Notes under the pieces: model-generated | What the model was told of the DNA's origin: nothing | Seen by the model: only the letters and a program-made list of their open reading frames with translations | Databases searched by the model: none | Origin: Nautilus pompilius | Taxonomy: Eukaryota > Mollusca > Cephalopoda > Nautilida > Nautilidae | Direction of reading: 5' to 3' | Length of the DNA: 64,000 nucleotides | NCBI GenBank assembly: GCA_018389105.1 | Contig: JACATO010002451.1 | Location: forward strand, 3,240,501 to 3,304,500 | In this document: positions 49,757-62,245 of the stretch, one piece after another | How positions within the stretch are numbered: position 1 is the stretch's first letter | Layout of the letters: every line of letters starts with the position of its first letter | Made by a program: the position numbers and the translations under genes

Positions 49757-51279
49757 TATATGAATTCAAATGTACAAAAAGTAATCATATAAAGACAAAA
49801 CTTCTCAATTACTCAAATAATCTTAGTGAAAACTTGCATACCAGTTAATATGATATTTCGCAAAATATTTGGGTGTTTTTCAAAATCAGATCATTGTTTG
49901 AACTGTCATCAAAACAAGAAAACCCAACTAGCACCTACAAAACTCAATATATGGTTTTCTCCTGTGACTGCCATTCTCAAAACTATTTCTTTTACAACTG
50001 ATAGATTAACCCAATCCTTCCCCATCTACTATCAGAAGTAGTAACCTGTCACCTAAGAGAAGCACCAACAAAAAGAGAATCTCTCATTAAGGAATTAATT
50101 AACAAAACTCAAGCAACAAAATTTTTTAAATAGAAATTGATTGTTTTTGTTTTTACGATACAGAAATAACTCTCCCTTTTTAAATTTTAAAATTACATGT
50201 GATCTTCTATGGGAAATTCAAAAAAGGTTTAAGCAGTTTTATTCTTGCAAAGATTACATGCTTACATGCAACTTTGGCAGATAACTTTTTCCATGTCATT
50301 TTATTTCTTTTGTCATTTGTTATCAAACATACTGAGTATGTGCTACCCTTTCAGAATCCTCAGCAATTCCAAACCAGTATCCTCATTATCACTATGCTAC
50401 ATTTTAACTGACAGATCAGGTGTACACATTTTTAAAAATTTGTCAAAATGCAAAATTTTAAAAAGAAAAACTCTAAGGGTGATCTTCCTTTATTATGTAA
50501 AATCAAACTATATCCTAGTTATTTCTGTTAAGCTAGGACACTTAATTCTAGACTTGGCTCCTGCTACATTCTTACTGCATAATTTCTGGAGTAAAATACA
50601 TACCACACCCAATCAAATAAAACAAGTTATATTAGAAGTTATGATTAAATATCACATGCTACCCAGGATAACAGAAACTTTACACAACACAATTTTATTA
50701 GAATTTAAAATTGCATGTTAGATTACATTTTTTCCCTAGAAAATAACATTGTTTTCCTATTTTATTAATGATATTTATAACTGCAAACTACTGTTAAACA
50801 TAATATTTTTGTGCCTTTAAAGCAAAAAATAAAATATGCAGTATTTGTGCATGTTTATTTTATAAGAAAAAGGAGATATATTTATTTTATCCCTATGACT
50901 TTGCCATCTCACAAACAGCAGCATTTGCTTAACATTTTAACTACACTATATTTAAAACTAGACATTTCGAATCCACATCATGATTTTATTAAGGTGCTGA
51001 TGATTACAACCTGGCAATTTCTTTTTTTTTAAATATTGTATGCTGATTGGTAAGAATCTCTTAAATAAATATATTTGTTATTTGTAGCTTAGAAATCCTC
51101 TAACAAAACCATGGAGTGGAGGCTTGATGAAGACAGGATTCTAATATATAGTATATATTCCTCATGCAGAAACCTTCCTGAATAACTTAACCCAAACTTT
51201 AATTTTAAAAATGTATTGTTTAAATTTGTTAAGACAAAGTCGATCAATTTCTTTTTCCCCATCTCCAGTTCTACATCAG

Positions 51280-51770
51280 TTTCATCTTTTTATTTGGAAT
51301 AGAAATACAACTTTGTTGCTCTATTTATCTCTTTCAACAATAACTCAGATGCTGAAACAGAATTAAAAATCAATTCTGTCAATGCATTATTAACAACTTG
51401 GATTTGGCACCACCATGTCATCTGGCTGGCACTTTCAGAAGTTGGATGCTGAGTCCAGGCCTCAGAAATGTTTTGACTTACACCAAGGTCATTTACTGCA
51501 ATGCTGAATTGCTCCATCCAGCATACCAATTTCTCAGGCAAGTTCAGTGGCTGTCAATGACACAATGCAGAACATTATGTTTGGATCTTTGGTCCATGTC
51601 TGATTTATCAGAAGTGTCATCCGTGGCTGCATTGCCATGGCCTTGGTAGCTCTATCTTTTGTGATTCTGCTTTTCATTGTGTCCCATGAAAGGTATAACC
51701 AGGTCAACCCTAAAAAAAAAGGTTTTTTTTTCCAGCTCATACTAGGCAACATTAGTGGATCATTTTTCAG
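51280..51770 (-). pseudogene. Possible unidentified coding relic
   Basis: Two overlapping minus frames (51290-51541, 83 codons; 51534-51752, 72 codons) are balanced in composition and unlike the AT-rich surroundings. Examples are MPEKLVCWMEQFSIAVNDLG and ENLKHNVLHC-like text. I do not recognise the protein; a processed pseudogene or transposon piece are both possible. Confidence 0.3.
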
Positions 51771-53289
51771 CTAAATGTTATAGTCACAGAAAATGTGTCA
51801 ACACTAAATGTTTGCTGAAAGGAGACCTTTTGGATCCATATAATGTATAACCTGGCCTGAGCTAAATGTCCATGTACAACAGTCAAATGTTTATGCTGCA
51901 AATGCACAACACACTTTGCATGATTGTAATCCACCCACTAAATTGAAGGTTTTGGGCTGATGACATCAGCTGTGCCATGAAATGCATCAGAATTTTTATC
52001 TCAATCTTCCATCTCATTTATTGATACCTTTAGCAACAACAGAATAATGCTCTAATTGCTTTTCAATCTAAAATATGTATGGTCTGAAATAATCTTGTCT
52101 CTCTAGATTTAAAAAAGGATGCTATGAAGCTTTTCACACACAGGATCACCAATTTAGACATCTGGTTTAAGCTCCTGGAAAACTCATACTAACATTCAAT
52201 GCATTTCATAGTAATGTTTAAATATATTACTATAACACTATTTTGAGTAAAATTAGATGCACTTCACAGAAATGGGTTTATTCTACTCTACTAAAAATAA
52301 CAGGTTAACATCAACTTTTGGTACACACATTTGAGGAAATACATGAAAATGGAGTTATTAAGTATGAGCATAGGATAAGATTCATCAATCCATTTTATAT
52401 CATTACTTGTAGATTTAACTGCTTAGAATTCCCTTTGTCCTTTTAATAAATAATGTGATGATTTTTTTTCCTGGCACATCACAGTGCTCTGTAAAGCTCA
52501 ATTCTGGCAAGTAAAGATAGGTTTATCTTCAAATTATACAAGAGCTTACATAGAGGTCAAAGATCTTTGCACTAATCCAGTTTTCTATTTCCTGCAAATT
52601 AGCTGGGCTTTTATCAAAAGGAATAACTTTTTAGAAAATACACAGATCATCACTAGAGATTTTAATGTAATGCATTTTGGTAACTTAGGAAATGATAACT
52701 GAAGAGAATAATAGTTAAGAAGCAACCATGTAATCTTCTCTAATAACAACAAATAGCTACTGAAAACATAATGGTGGTAAACCAATAGTACCATATACAA
52801 AATCTGTTCAGATAAATAAAAATATGGATTGTTGGAACACAGGCAAGAATCTTAGTTGAGGAGTTACCTCCATATTCCCACTAGAATATATGTAAATGAA
52901 ACGAATAACACAAATACAACATACGCACACATATTAAACAAAAGCTAAAACCAAAAAAAAACAACAACAAACACTTCATATAGGTAAATTAAATTTATTT
53001 AATTTTATATTTTTAAGGAAAACTTGGGAGTAAGATTTAACAAAAAAGATGCAAATGATAGATAGGCCAAGATATACCATAGAAGGTTCACAGCAAACAT
53101 TTTTATGACATTCAATCTAAACAGAAAGAAAAACGAGAGCAAACTGTACCAAAATGCTGCTGTGATTAATTAGTGCTTTAAAAAATGTAAGTGAGCTGCA
53201 TCAGTTCTATTTCTGAGATAGGTCAGTAGTGTCTACATGGCGTAGAGTTAGATGCTTAAAAAAACAAGCAAAACTATAAAGGGTTCTTC

Positions 53290-53990
53290 AGTTCCTTTAT
53301 AGTCTCCTATTCTTTTTTATTTTTGGTGTTGACTTCAGAATCCATTGTTATCAGAATGTCTGCATCTAGAGAATTTTCTGTTGTTTCAGAGCTATTATCA
53401 AAACCAACATATCCTCCAGAGTCATGTTGTCTGCTTCAGGAAAATGTTTTAGCATATTGCAAATTTCCAAATGTAGCCAAATTCATAGTCATCTTCAACT
53501 CCTGCTTCCTTTCACCTCAACTGTTGAATCAGTAATAGTTGCTTCTCTGTGATAAATTCTCTTTGAAATGTCACGCCTCAACATAAACAAGCCAGGGAGT
53601 CCAGGCAAGGTCTTCCACTCCCATATTTTCTCCAAAACATTTTATTTTTTTCTGATTACCATTTTGTTATTTATAGCTGCTATTCCCTTTTTCTTTTTTT
53701 TTTTTTGCTGTCATATTACTGATGCAAAGTGCCTCCAGTTCTTCTTGTTTTCTATCTGACTGCTGAGAGACGAGAAAACTGCTGCACATTTAGCCGCTTT
53801 CCCATCCTTCCATGTCAACAAATATAAGTTACCAATCACTGTCCAGCTGTTTTCTCAAAGTGGCCAACAACAGAATTAAAATCCTTTGCCTTTTGTCATA
53901 CAGACTTCAGTTCTTTTCCTTACTGATGTCTGTATCATGTTTGCATCCAGTTTTTTTCTCATTAAATCTGATATTGTAAACAACTTTTGC
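53290..53990 (-). pseudogene. Possible unidentified coding relic
   Basis: Minus-strand reading across frames gives AAKCAAVFSSLSSQIENKKN, then RRDISKRIYHREATITDSTV, and near 53330-53420 DSGGYVGFDNSSETTENS followed by LDADILITMDSEVNTKNKKE and a stop. It reads like the C-terminal part of a protein broken by frameshifts. Family not recognised. Confidence 0.3.
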
Positions 53991-55320
53991 TATCCATGCT
54001 AAACAGCAATGATTTTACAGAGGGCTCTCTCAAGTCTTTCTTTCTTTACTGTTTATCAGATTAGTGTCTAACAGCTAACAATACCAAGCAAGGTGACCTT
54101 AATTTAGCATAATTGTTTGTCGCATGTAAATGCAGTCAGCTGAATTGTGAATACATCTGTGCCTGCCTAGTACTACTATACATCTACCATCACTGGCACA
54201 CTCAGATTTCATAATTAGAACTGGTAATGTTTTCTGTCAATCAATTAAAATTCTTTGAATTATCAGATAAACGAAAAAAAAAAAGGAAAAAGAAAATTTG
54301 AATTCTTTCTGGAAAACATCTTCAGATTGAGAAACTTGATTTCGGACTTAAGAAACAAAATAGCATTAATTAAATCTGTTTCCACTCAGAAAAACCACCC
54401 AGATCAAGGGGTTTTCAGATTGATGGGGGACCGAACTAACAAGGCTTCTCTATACAACATCACCTAACAATCATTACAGTCAACCTCAGCAACAGTTACT
54501 CCTCCAACATTTCAATAACAATAATTAGCCACAGGGTGATGAAATGAATGTAGCCAATACTATAAGCACGCTAATATAACCTTCCTAATGACTGAACCTT
54601 CATAACAGCAATACCTATATATTCTGATAAAACCATAGTAAACACTTAAAAGCACTACCACCACTTACTGATGTAGTAAGTATTTCCTGAAAACTAAACC
54701 ATTCAGCTTAATTTTCTTTAACAAACAAAGAAAAAATACACCTTTAATAGAAGTTGGTTTTTTTTCCAAAATACAAACACATTCCTTTATTTATTTGCTA
54801 TATCAGTCTGCCATAATTATCCTAGTGCTGTTTACTTATATGCTAAATAAATGTCAAACAACACAACATCGTTCTTATTGGTCTTGAGTTGTAATTAAAT
54901 TTTTCAGTAACTGGAACCAAAACCCACATTAACCGATTCTCCGTTTAGGGTCTGTGGATTCCCAGTCTTCTTCAACAGCTATCTTGGTAAATGAGAGAGA
55001 GAGAGAGAGATCCATGTGATTAAATTTAACATTTATTTTGTTTTTATTTGCCTTTAGTTCAAAATTAAGTAAGTTTAATGACTTATGAGAAGCAAAAATT
55101 TACAAAAAAAACTCCTGGAATTTTCCCTGTTTTGTTGGATTTTTTTTTTGAACGGTTATTGTTGTCGTCGCAGTGCCGTTAGTACAGGCAATAAATTCGT
55201 ACGCACAATGACTGACCTAGATTTCTGGTTGCAGTAGCAACAGCACTGAGATGAGATTTATAGTGAGTGAGACGAAATTCTTGAGCAAAAGCACACCAAA
55301 CGAGCGGGCAGATGGTGACT

Positions 55321-55560
55321 GAGAGAGAAAAGAGAGAGGGGGGGGAAAGGCAGGAGAGGGGGTTTAAGCAAGACTTGGCATATTTATCGACATCCAACCC
55401 CCACCTTCCTTAACCTAGGTCCATATCCAAACCAGAGCAGCTATTTGTATATAGAGAAAAAGAGGGAAAAGGGGTTAAGCAGTTGTCTGAACTACTTGCT
55501 ACACCTATCGACACCCACCCATGTCCTCCCACCTTCTGGACCCATAGAGAGAGCGGCTTG
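55321..55560. repeat. Diverged tandem repeat, two units of about 115 bp
   Basis: Both units run: GA/GGGG-rich start, gg(g)ttaagca, a cttg(g/c) core, (t/c)atcgaca(t/c)cca, cccaccttc, a (g)gtcca/gaccca box, and agcagct/agcggct before tttgta/ttgtac. The block just left (55150-55320) is richer in CpG than the rest of the region. Confidence 0.6.
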
Positions 55561-56459
55561 TACAGTTTAAATCTTTATTAAAGTAATATTACCACTTTTC
55601 CACCAGCACTGCATTTCAGTAGTTCTCTAAAAACATTGATCTTTCTTTGAATCTCAGTTTCCTAATAGGGGAAAACTATTCTTTTAGCAATAGGAAAGGC
55701 ATCCTCCAACTCATCGCAGTATCTGGTCCTTTAGCAAATGTGCAAATAAGACTCTTGGTGTGCACTACTATGCAGTGGGGCAACAAGATCTCAGCTAAAT
55801 GTTTAATAATCTTAAAGTTATGCTTATAAGATTCTTTGGTAAGTGAATGTTGCCAAAGAACAGCATAACATTTATCCAGTGTCCAAGGGTTTTTTTTTCC
55901 CGTTTTTTAGTGGCCCCACTAAGAAAAAACAATTGTTGTGCCACAGTTTACCAGCAAATGGCTACATTTCAAGAGAAATTTCATCACTGTTCTATGGCCA
56001 GAAATCATCATTAAATCTTTTCATACATCTAAATGCTTATGCTTTCCCTGTTTCCATTTTTGTTTCAACAGATATTTTATTTACACATTTAAATCAGTTT
56101 GATTCCATCTGGAGTCATACAAACAGCCTGTTTCATTGAAAATAGAAAATCCTGCATATTTCTGATAGATCCACTATTTCAGATACCCAGAAATTTTGAG
56201 TAGTCAGTTTCATCTTGCTGGATTTGAAGAGACTACAAAAAAATGCATACATGCAATCACATTAAGCAGTTTGTAGATTTAGGTTTTGAATCTTCATTTT
56301 GGTTCTAGTAATTGCAGTGAGTATTACAGTGTCGCTTTTGTATATTTTCTCACTTAGCATTTATCTGCAACATATCAACAACAACAAAAAAAAGTACAGA
56401 GGTAACAATAAATCTTTATAAATTGTGAACTCATGCCCTTCTACATCTACATTTATATT

Positions 56460-56880
56460 TGAGAAAGCAAAGTGATTCAGGATGTTGCCACAACTGCAAA
56501 CTATTCTACTGCTAGATTACTTGCAAGCCTCAGTGATGCATCGAGAACCTTAGCCAATGTTGTATTCTCTTCACTCTTTATGTTTTTAATTTTCCAAACT
56601 TTCTACCAACTTGATAAGCTCACATCAACTCGTTGGGCTATAAGAGAGATTTTTGGGGCTTTTTTTTTTATTTTTTAAGTCTATCATTTCAGATTTCTTT
56701 AACATCTGCATTATGGCCAGTACCAGTCTATGAGGCATGCCCCAAAGAGAGATTAGCTTGGGCTTCAGTACTTTCACTTTTGTCTTAACTGCATTAAGAT
56801 TTCCTAAGTTAAAGGGATCCCTCTACAAAGAAACCCACAGATGCCTTGGAAATCCTTTACCTGTTACAGCTATTACACCC
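56460..56880. other. Coding-like stretch, strand unclear
   Basis: A 68-codon plus frame (56472-56678) includes ARLLASLSDASRTLANVVFS; the minus strand is also open in long pieces (for example VEVLKPKLISLWGMPHRLVL-like text). Balanced composition in an AT-rich setting suggests a repeat relic. I cannot name the family. Confidence 0.25.
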
Positions 56881-57107
56881 GTAGTTAAAAAATATAATTT
56901 TAATTATATTTAAAATAAATATTTTTAAATGATTTTATATAATTAGCATAATATTTAAAATTTCATCTGGTCTCCTTTGTAGTTATCCTTGAATAGTTTC
57001 ATAAAATCAGGATTTTTTTCATTTTTGATCGGCTAAAATATTTACTGAATTTTAAACGAGATGAATTTGTAGTCAAAGTAAAAAATAATCAGCCTTTGCT
57101 CCTGAAA

Positions 57108-57138
<31 letters not shown>

Positions 57139-58799
57139 GTGGAAAGATAACAGTTTAACAATCATCTCCCTTGAATTAATACATTGATAAATTTTGTAAA
57201 CACTCACTTTTCTGCATCTCTATAAACTGATCTCAAAGTACAACCATTCTGGATAGTATATCATATTGAGATGGGAATTGTTGTGCCACTTTATAGAAAT
57301 AGTGCACTAACATATCTTGTTTCATCATTTCACAACTTTCCAACAGATGGAGCTATTAGGAAACAATGGATTGTGAAATTAAAGTAAGACCCAAAACAAA
57401 TTCTAAGATTGTTGAGAAGATTTTATCACAGGACAATCTGCTTCATGTATCCAAGATCAGTGTAACGTACTGAATTAACTATACAAAGCATGATTGTAAA
57501 AATATTATGAAGAGTCCAAAAGTAATAATGTTTACCATTTGCTTGGATTAGGCTAGAAATTTAAATCAACAGCTGCTAATTTTTAATTTATTTTTTAAGT
57601 TATTATACACAGCCAAGACAAGTTTAGTAGTTCTGGTGATCTCTTAATCTTCCAGTCAAGAGAATGTGTGTTCAAACAAGTAACCACTCAATACCCATAC
57701 ACTTCCCCAAAAAATGAAGCTTACATACAAACTCCTCACAAAACTAGCATATGACTATAATAACAAACAAAAATAAATTTTAAAAGCCAGTGGTGATAGC
57801 TTTTAACAATTTAGTTGGCATTGTGACCATTTCATTATTTGCCATTAAATTCCACTCCCAAATATGTAGCTTTTTCCTGGTAAACACCTGAAGAGAAGGT
57901 AATACTTATAATATGGATCATCAGTATTTAGATCATTTATTAAAATTTTAAAATCACAATGAGAAAGTGAGAAGCAAAATATCAGAAGGAAACTCAATGA
58001 AACATCCAATGTTACATAGATAAATCAATTTATTACTTATGTAGTTACTTGTATATAACTGTTAGAAAATCCATACATGTAAAAAGCTTACTTTCTTTCA
58101 AGATTTTTTCAATGAAGTATATCTCTAAAGAAAAAAGATCTTTTTGATTTATTTATAATGGAGTCAAACTAATACTGTTAGCGTTTCTATACAAATGTTC
58201 AAAGCCAACTTTTTAAAATATAGCAATGGGAGTACAAAGGATCATCCATCTTTTACATCTGTGTTAAAGAGATACCCCTGAAGCTGTTTCTTCTTGTTGG
58301 TATTCTGAATAAAGTGACTGAAGAAAAGCACAAAAGTGGTATTTTCTGTTAAAAAAAATTGTGCTCTGATCATGAAATCTGTGCATGCATATACTTGCCT
58401 TTCCATTACTAACTCTAATGTGATGATGCAAGTCTTTGAAGAAAAATTAACCTTATACTTATTTAAAATGCACAGGAAAGATAATAAAAGAAATTAACTC
58501 AGGGCTAAACAGTTGATACTTGAAAGACAAAATTGTGTTCAGTTTTTAGTCAGTGGGCTTCATAGCTTGTAAACAAGTAATCAAATTCCAAAAGTCATTA
58601 AGTAATATCCCCCACGAATAATAATAGTAATAATAAATTAATCCAACTATTAAAATAACCTAGCATGTGATTTCTAACTTTGCAAGTATGATTTAAATAA
58701 ATCCCATCACCTTGTTAGTTGTAACTCAACTACCAACCACTGCCTATAAGACAATGAGAAAATATCCAAACTAACCTCCTCATCATATGCCAGCCCCAA

Positions 58800-58960
58800 T
58801 CCAGGACTCAACAGTCTTGGATTGTGTTTCTAACATAGAGGTGAAGAAAAAAAAAACATGCCAGGGAGGTACACCAAACCAAGTTGGTCTCCTGCATGAA
58901 TGGAATTCAAGCCCTTGACCATAGTAGTCCAGCAGCCTACTTAACAAACCCTATAATTAC
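58800..58960 (-). repeat. tRNA-derived SINE
   Basis: Minus strand: A-box-like ttaagtaggctgctggacta, B-box-like aagggcttgaattccattc, then ggagaccaacttggtttggt and gtacctccctggcatg before a T-run. Same family as 6560-6715. Confidence 0.65.
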
Positions 58961-60199
58961 TGTAAATAGCACATTATCAATTATCATGACTCAAAGATTG
59001 TTTTTGATATTTAGCATAGTATAAAGCAGAAAATATAATATATAGGCAGTCACAAATTAAAATTTCAAAGAATACCATACAGTATGAGCTTTAACTGATT
59101 ATCAACAACTTGTATCAAAATAGTCAGAAAATATAGTTAATATCTCCACTCATGAGTTATATAGGTCAATGCTTTTTTAAAGAAATTATTCGCTGTATTT
59201 TACACTTTATATCTTTAGTCAATCAAGGCAATTCCATTTTAAGACATTTTACTTCAAATTAAGTAACAATATCTGGCTATAGTAGGTTTGGTTACAAGAT
59301 ATTCATCATTTATATATAAGAGCACTTATTTAAGTGCGTGTCTCTGAACAAGAAGTCATTTATATTGGTGTCTAAAATTACTGACTCACCTTCTTTTTAA
59401 ACAAGTGTGTGTTACAATATAAACCCCACGAAAAAAAGAAAACCAAATAAACCTTGTTTTAATATTCATATGGCCTCAAAGCTAAACATCCTTAATGTAG
59501 TAATTTCTTATTTAGTAATAAGGCAATACATTTCAATGCACACTTTGAAACATTTTTGTAAAATTTATTTTTTTTTAGTGAAAACAAAGGCATAAATGAT
59601 AGAACAGCAACAGAACAAATGCGTAAACATATTTTAAAAAATCAGAATATTTCAGATGTAATAATTTTGTCATCATTGTATTGACATGTGCTCGTTTTCC
59701 AGCCTTGTTTTGCACTATTTATCTTTGTTAGGAATCATTAAGGTTCCATACCATATAAGGGCATAAAAGATTCTGTAATAGAGCATGGAGTTTCTGGCAT
59801 TAATGTTATATTCACTTGCAAAGGTGGAGCCAAGCAACCTTGCAGCAGAGAAAATGGGAGTAGGTATTTAAAAAGGCGGTCAAGACAAGATGCCACACAA
59901 GCCAGATATATGCATGTTGTGTGGCCACATACAGAGAAACTTAGGAAAGAAAAATCCAAATTATTCTGACTAAAATTTGACAACATTCAAGATTTTTTTT
60001 TTTAAATGCAAACTTGTTGACCACCTCTTCCAGACCTTCCTCAAAGAAAAGTCACATCCAACCAAAAAATATTCATCTACAGAGTTCCTTTATACAAGTC
60101 TGAAACTATGTCAAAAGGAAAATGTCTCACTTCACCATTTTCCATGAAAATGACTGTAAACAAGTTTGAAATTTTCAGATTTGACTTAGTTCGACAGTA

Positions 60200-60796
60200 C
60201 AGTTGTCCCCCGGTTTTCGCGGGGGTTACGTTCCTAGAGCACCCACGAAGAGTGAAAAACTGCGAATATTGGACGTGGTCCATAAAAATGCCTATAAATG
60301 TCAAAATATAACGCAACATATAATAAAAAATATAAGTAAATATATAATAATAATTTAATAAAAAATACAACACTGAGAGAAACACTCGAGATAGCTACAC
60401 GCGGTAAACTGGGATGATGCTGGGTTGCATCTGCCTGAGACAGTGCCTCGCGGGCAGCAGCCAATCAGCAGCAAGGAGAAATGAATAACGCTCTCGGATT
60501 GGCTCCTTTCAAACCTCCAGCCAATAGCATTTATTTTATATTGATATTTTGCTGAATTTACGTTAGTATTTATATTACAAAATTAGTAAATTATATTGTT
60601 ATTAATAATTTAGCGTTAAAAAACATGAAAAAATATATATTGCCACGAAAAATCCATAAAAAAATCGCGGAAGATATTTGCGATTCCGCGAATATGCGGG
60701 GGTTTCCACGAACAATTATTAGTTAGGTTCTAAGGAAAATTCCGCGAATAACTGGGGGCCACGAATGCCGAACCGCAATTATGCAGGGATCGACTG
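60200..60796. mobile_element. Pogo/Tigger-like non-autonomous element
   Basis: The 597-bp element lies between TA dinucleotides (60198-60199; 60797-60798) with ends cagttgtcccccggttttcg and, inverted, cagtcgatccctgcataatt. The subterminal parts carry repeated ttcgcgg motifs. It has no transposase frame. Its centre is more GC-rich than the flanks and holds CCAAT boxes at 60461, 60498 (inverted) and 60521. Confidence 0.8.
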
Positions 60797-60969
60797 TATC
60801 AGTGTTTTAAAATTCTTTGCAGTAATCAATTTCCTGAGCATCAGATCAGTATCTTTTAATCTAGTTTAAGTGTCTTCCTTAATTGATAAACAATATTAAT
60901 TGGTTTTATTATTATCATAAAACTACTACTATCATTGAAATTCTGCTTAATACTAAAATACACTAGTTC

Positions 60970-62245
60970 CAAAAAGTTAAGCAATAAACAAAATTATTTC
61001 CAAAATGGTTAAAGCTTTATTCATCAAGTGTCCAACAGACTCCATGTAAAAAAAAAACAAAAAAACAGAAATTTAAACTGGCTTGTGTTCATAACCATTT
61101 TAGCCCTGTTAGGATACGTTTACAAGGGCAATGATACAAATGGGTAACCATACTCATTTTGCAGATTCTTTAAGGAAAGATATTGGTAGGATAAAGGCCA
61201 TGAAAAAGTGGCTAAATGTAAACAGAAGCATAGTTTTTTGGCTATGGAAACAATCTAAAGTGCATAGAGATATTTACTGTTCAAAGATTATTACAAGGTC
61301 AACTATGAGCCATAACAGCTCTGACCCCAGCAGATGATCATTGTGGGGAACAAAGCAAAACCCAATTCACTTCTGATATCTCTGTGGCCACAGGGAAGTT
61401 GGTATCAGATTCAACCAAGCACAGGAAGCTGCATGAAAAAAGGGATTTATGCAAGGTGGCCCTTTACCCACTATCATATATATTCACAAGTGTGGTTGAA
61501 CTGGTGTTGTGAGTCTGTTGCTTGGATACCAAATATTTGGAACCATGTCTTTACTGATGAGTCAAGATTTAGACTTCATTTTAACACAGCATGTGCCTAT
61601 CTGGAGAAAATATGGAACGTGCAAGCAGCCCATAATCATCGTGGAAAGAGATCACTAAGGTAGTGAAGGTGTGATGGTCTGGATGGAGATTTAATTGAAT
61701 GGGCGTACAGATCTGCATATGTTTCAAAGAGGTAGCTAGACTGCAATGAGGTATAAAAATGTGATTCTGGATCCCCGTGTCAGACCATATGCAGGTGCAA
61801 TTAGAACTTCATAGAGAATGTGTAATGAATCAACCAATATCTTCAAGAGAAAAACCGTTACCCATATGACATGGCCAGCTTGTTTCCTAAGCTAAATCCT
61901 ATTGAAAATGTTTGGGATGCTCTAGGAAAGCATGCTGTTACCCTCAAAGAACTGTTAACTTCTTTGATAAGACAAACTTTACTGTCCATTGCTCTTGTTG
62001 ATGGGGTTTAAACAGCATACAAAGCTATAGTGAGTCTTTTATTGCTGTCAGCGAGGGACCACGTCCCCTAATGAATGCTACTAATTCATTTTTGTTTACA
62101 TTCTATATTAGAATTCCTTCTCATTGCCTGATTTAATCCTGCTTGTTTTCCATTACACATCTAAAATTTGTTGGTCATTTATTTGGTGAATAAACTTTTA
62201 ATCATTTTGAAAATTTAAATATTTTTTGTTTATTTCTTAACTCAC
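60970..62245 (+). mobile_element. Tc1-type transposon with long inverted ends, dead
   Basis: The left end aagttaagcaataaacaaaa pairs with the inverted right end gagttaagaaataaacaaaa, and similarity continues inward (caaaatggttaaagctttat versus caaaatgattaaaagtttat). Plus-strand relics: IWNHVFTDESRFRLHFNTA (about 61525-61590, first catalytic Asp), GDLIEWAYRSAYV, DSGSPCQTICRC, and FPKLNPIENVWDALGKHAVT (about 61880-61940, catalytic Glu). The frame is broken repeatedly. Boundaries are approximate. Confidence 0.78.

Larger units (their letters stand above)
49757..60199. other. Upstream intron or flank, mostly unassigned
   Basis: AT-rich with CT/GA microsatellites (54992-55010; 57108-57139). The frames at 49826-51032 are AT-driven and show no family. 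Coding-like relics, a tandem repeat and a SINE within it are listed separately. No exon carrying the first half of C1-1 was found. Confidence 0.5.

Noticed and set aside
49826-51032. Overlapping plus frames up to 158 codons
   Set aside because: AT-driven composition, no conserved motifs, and overlapping frames of similar length; more likely chance.
59388-59400. A gtgagt donor that might end the missing C1-1 exon
   Set aside because: The required reading frame meets a stop within five codons upstream and no Cys/His pattern is present.
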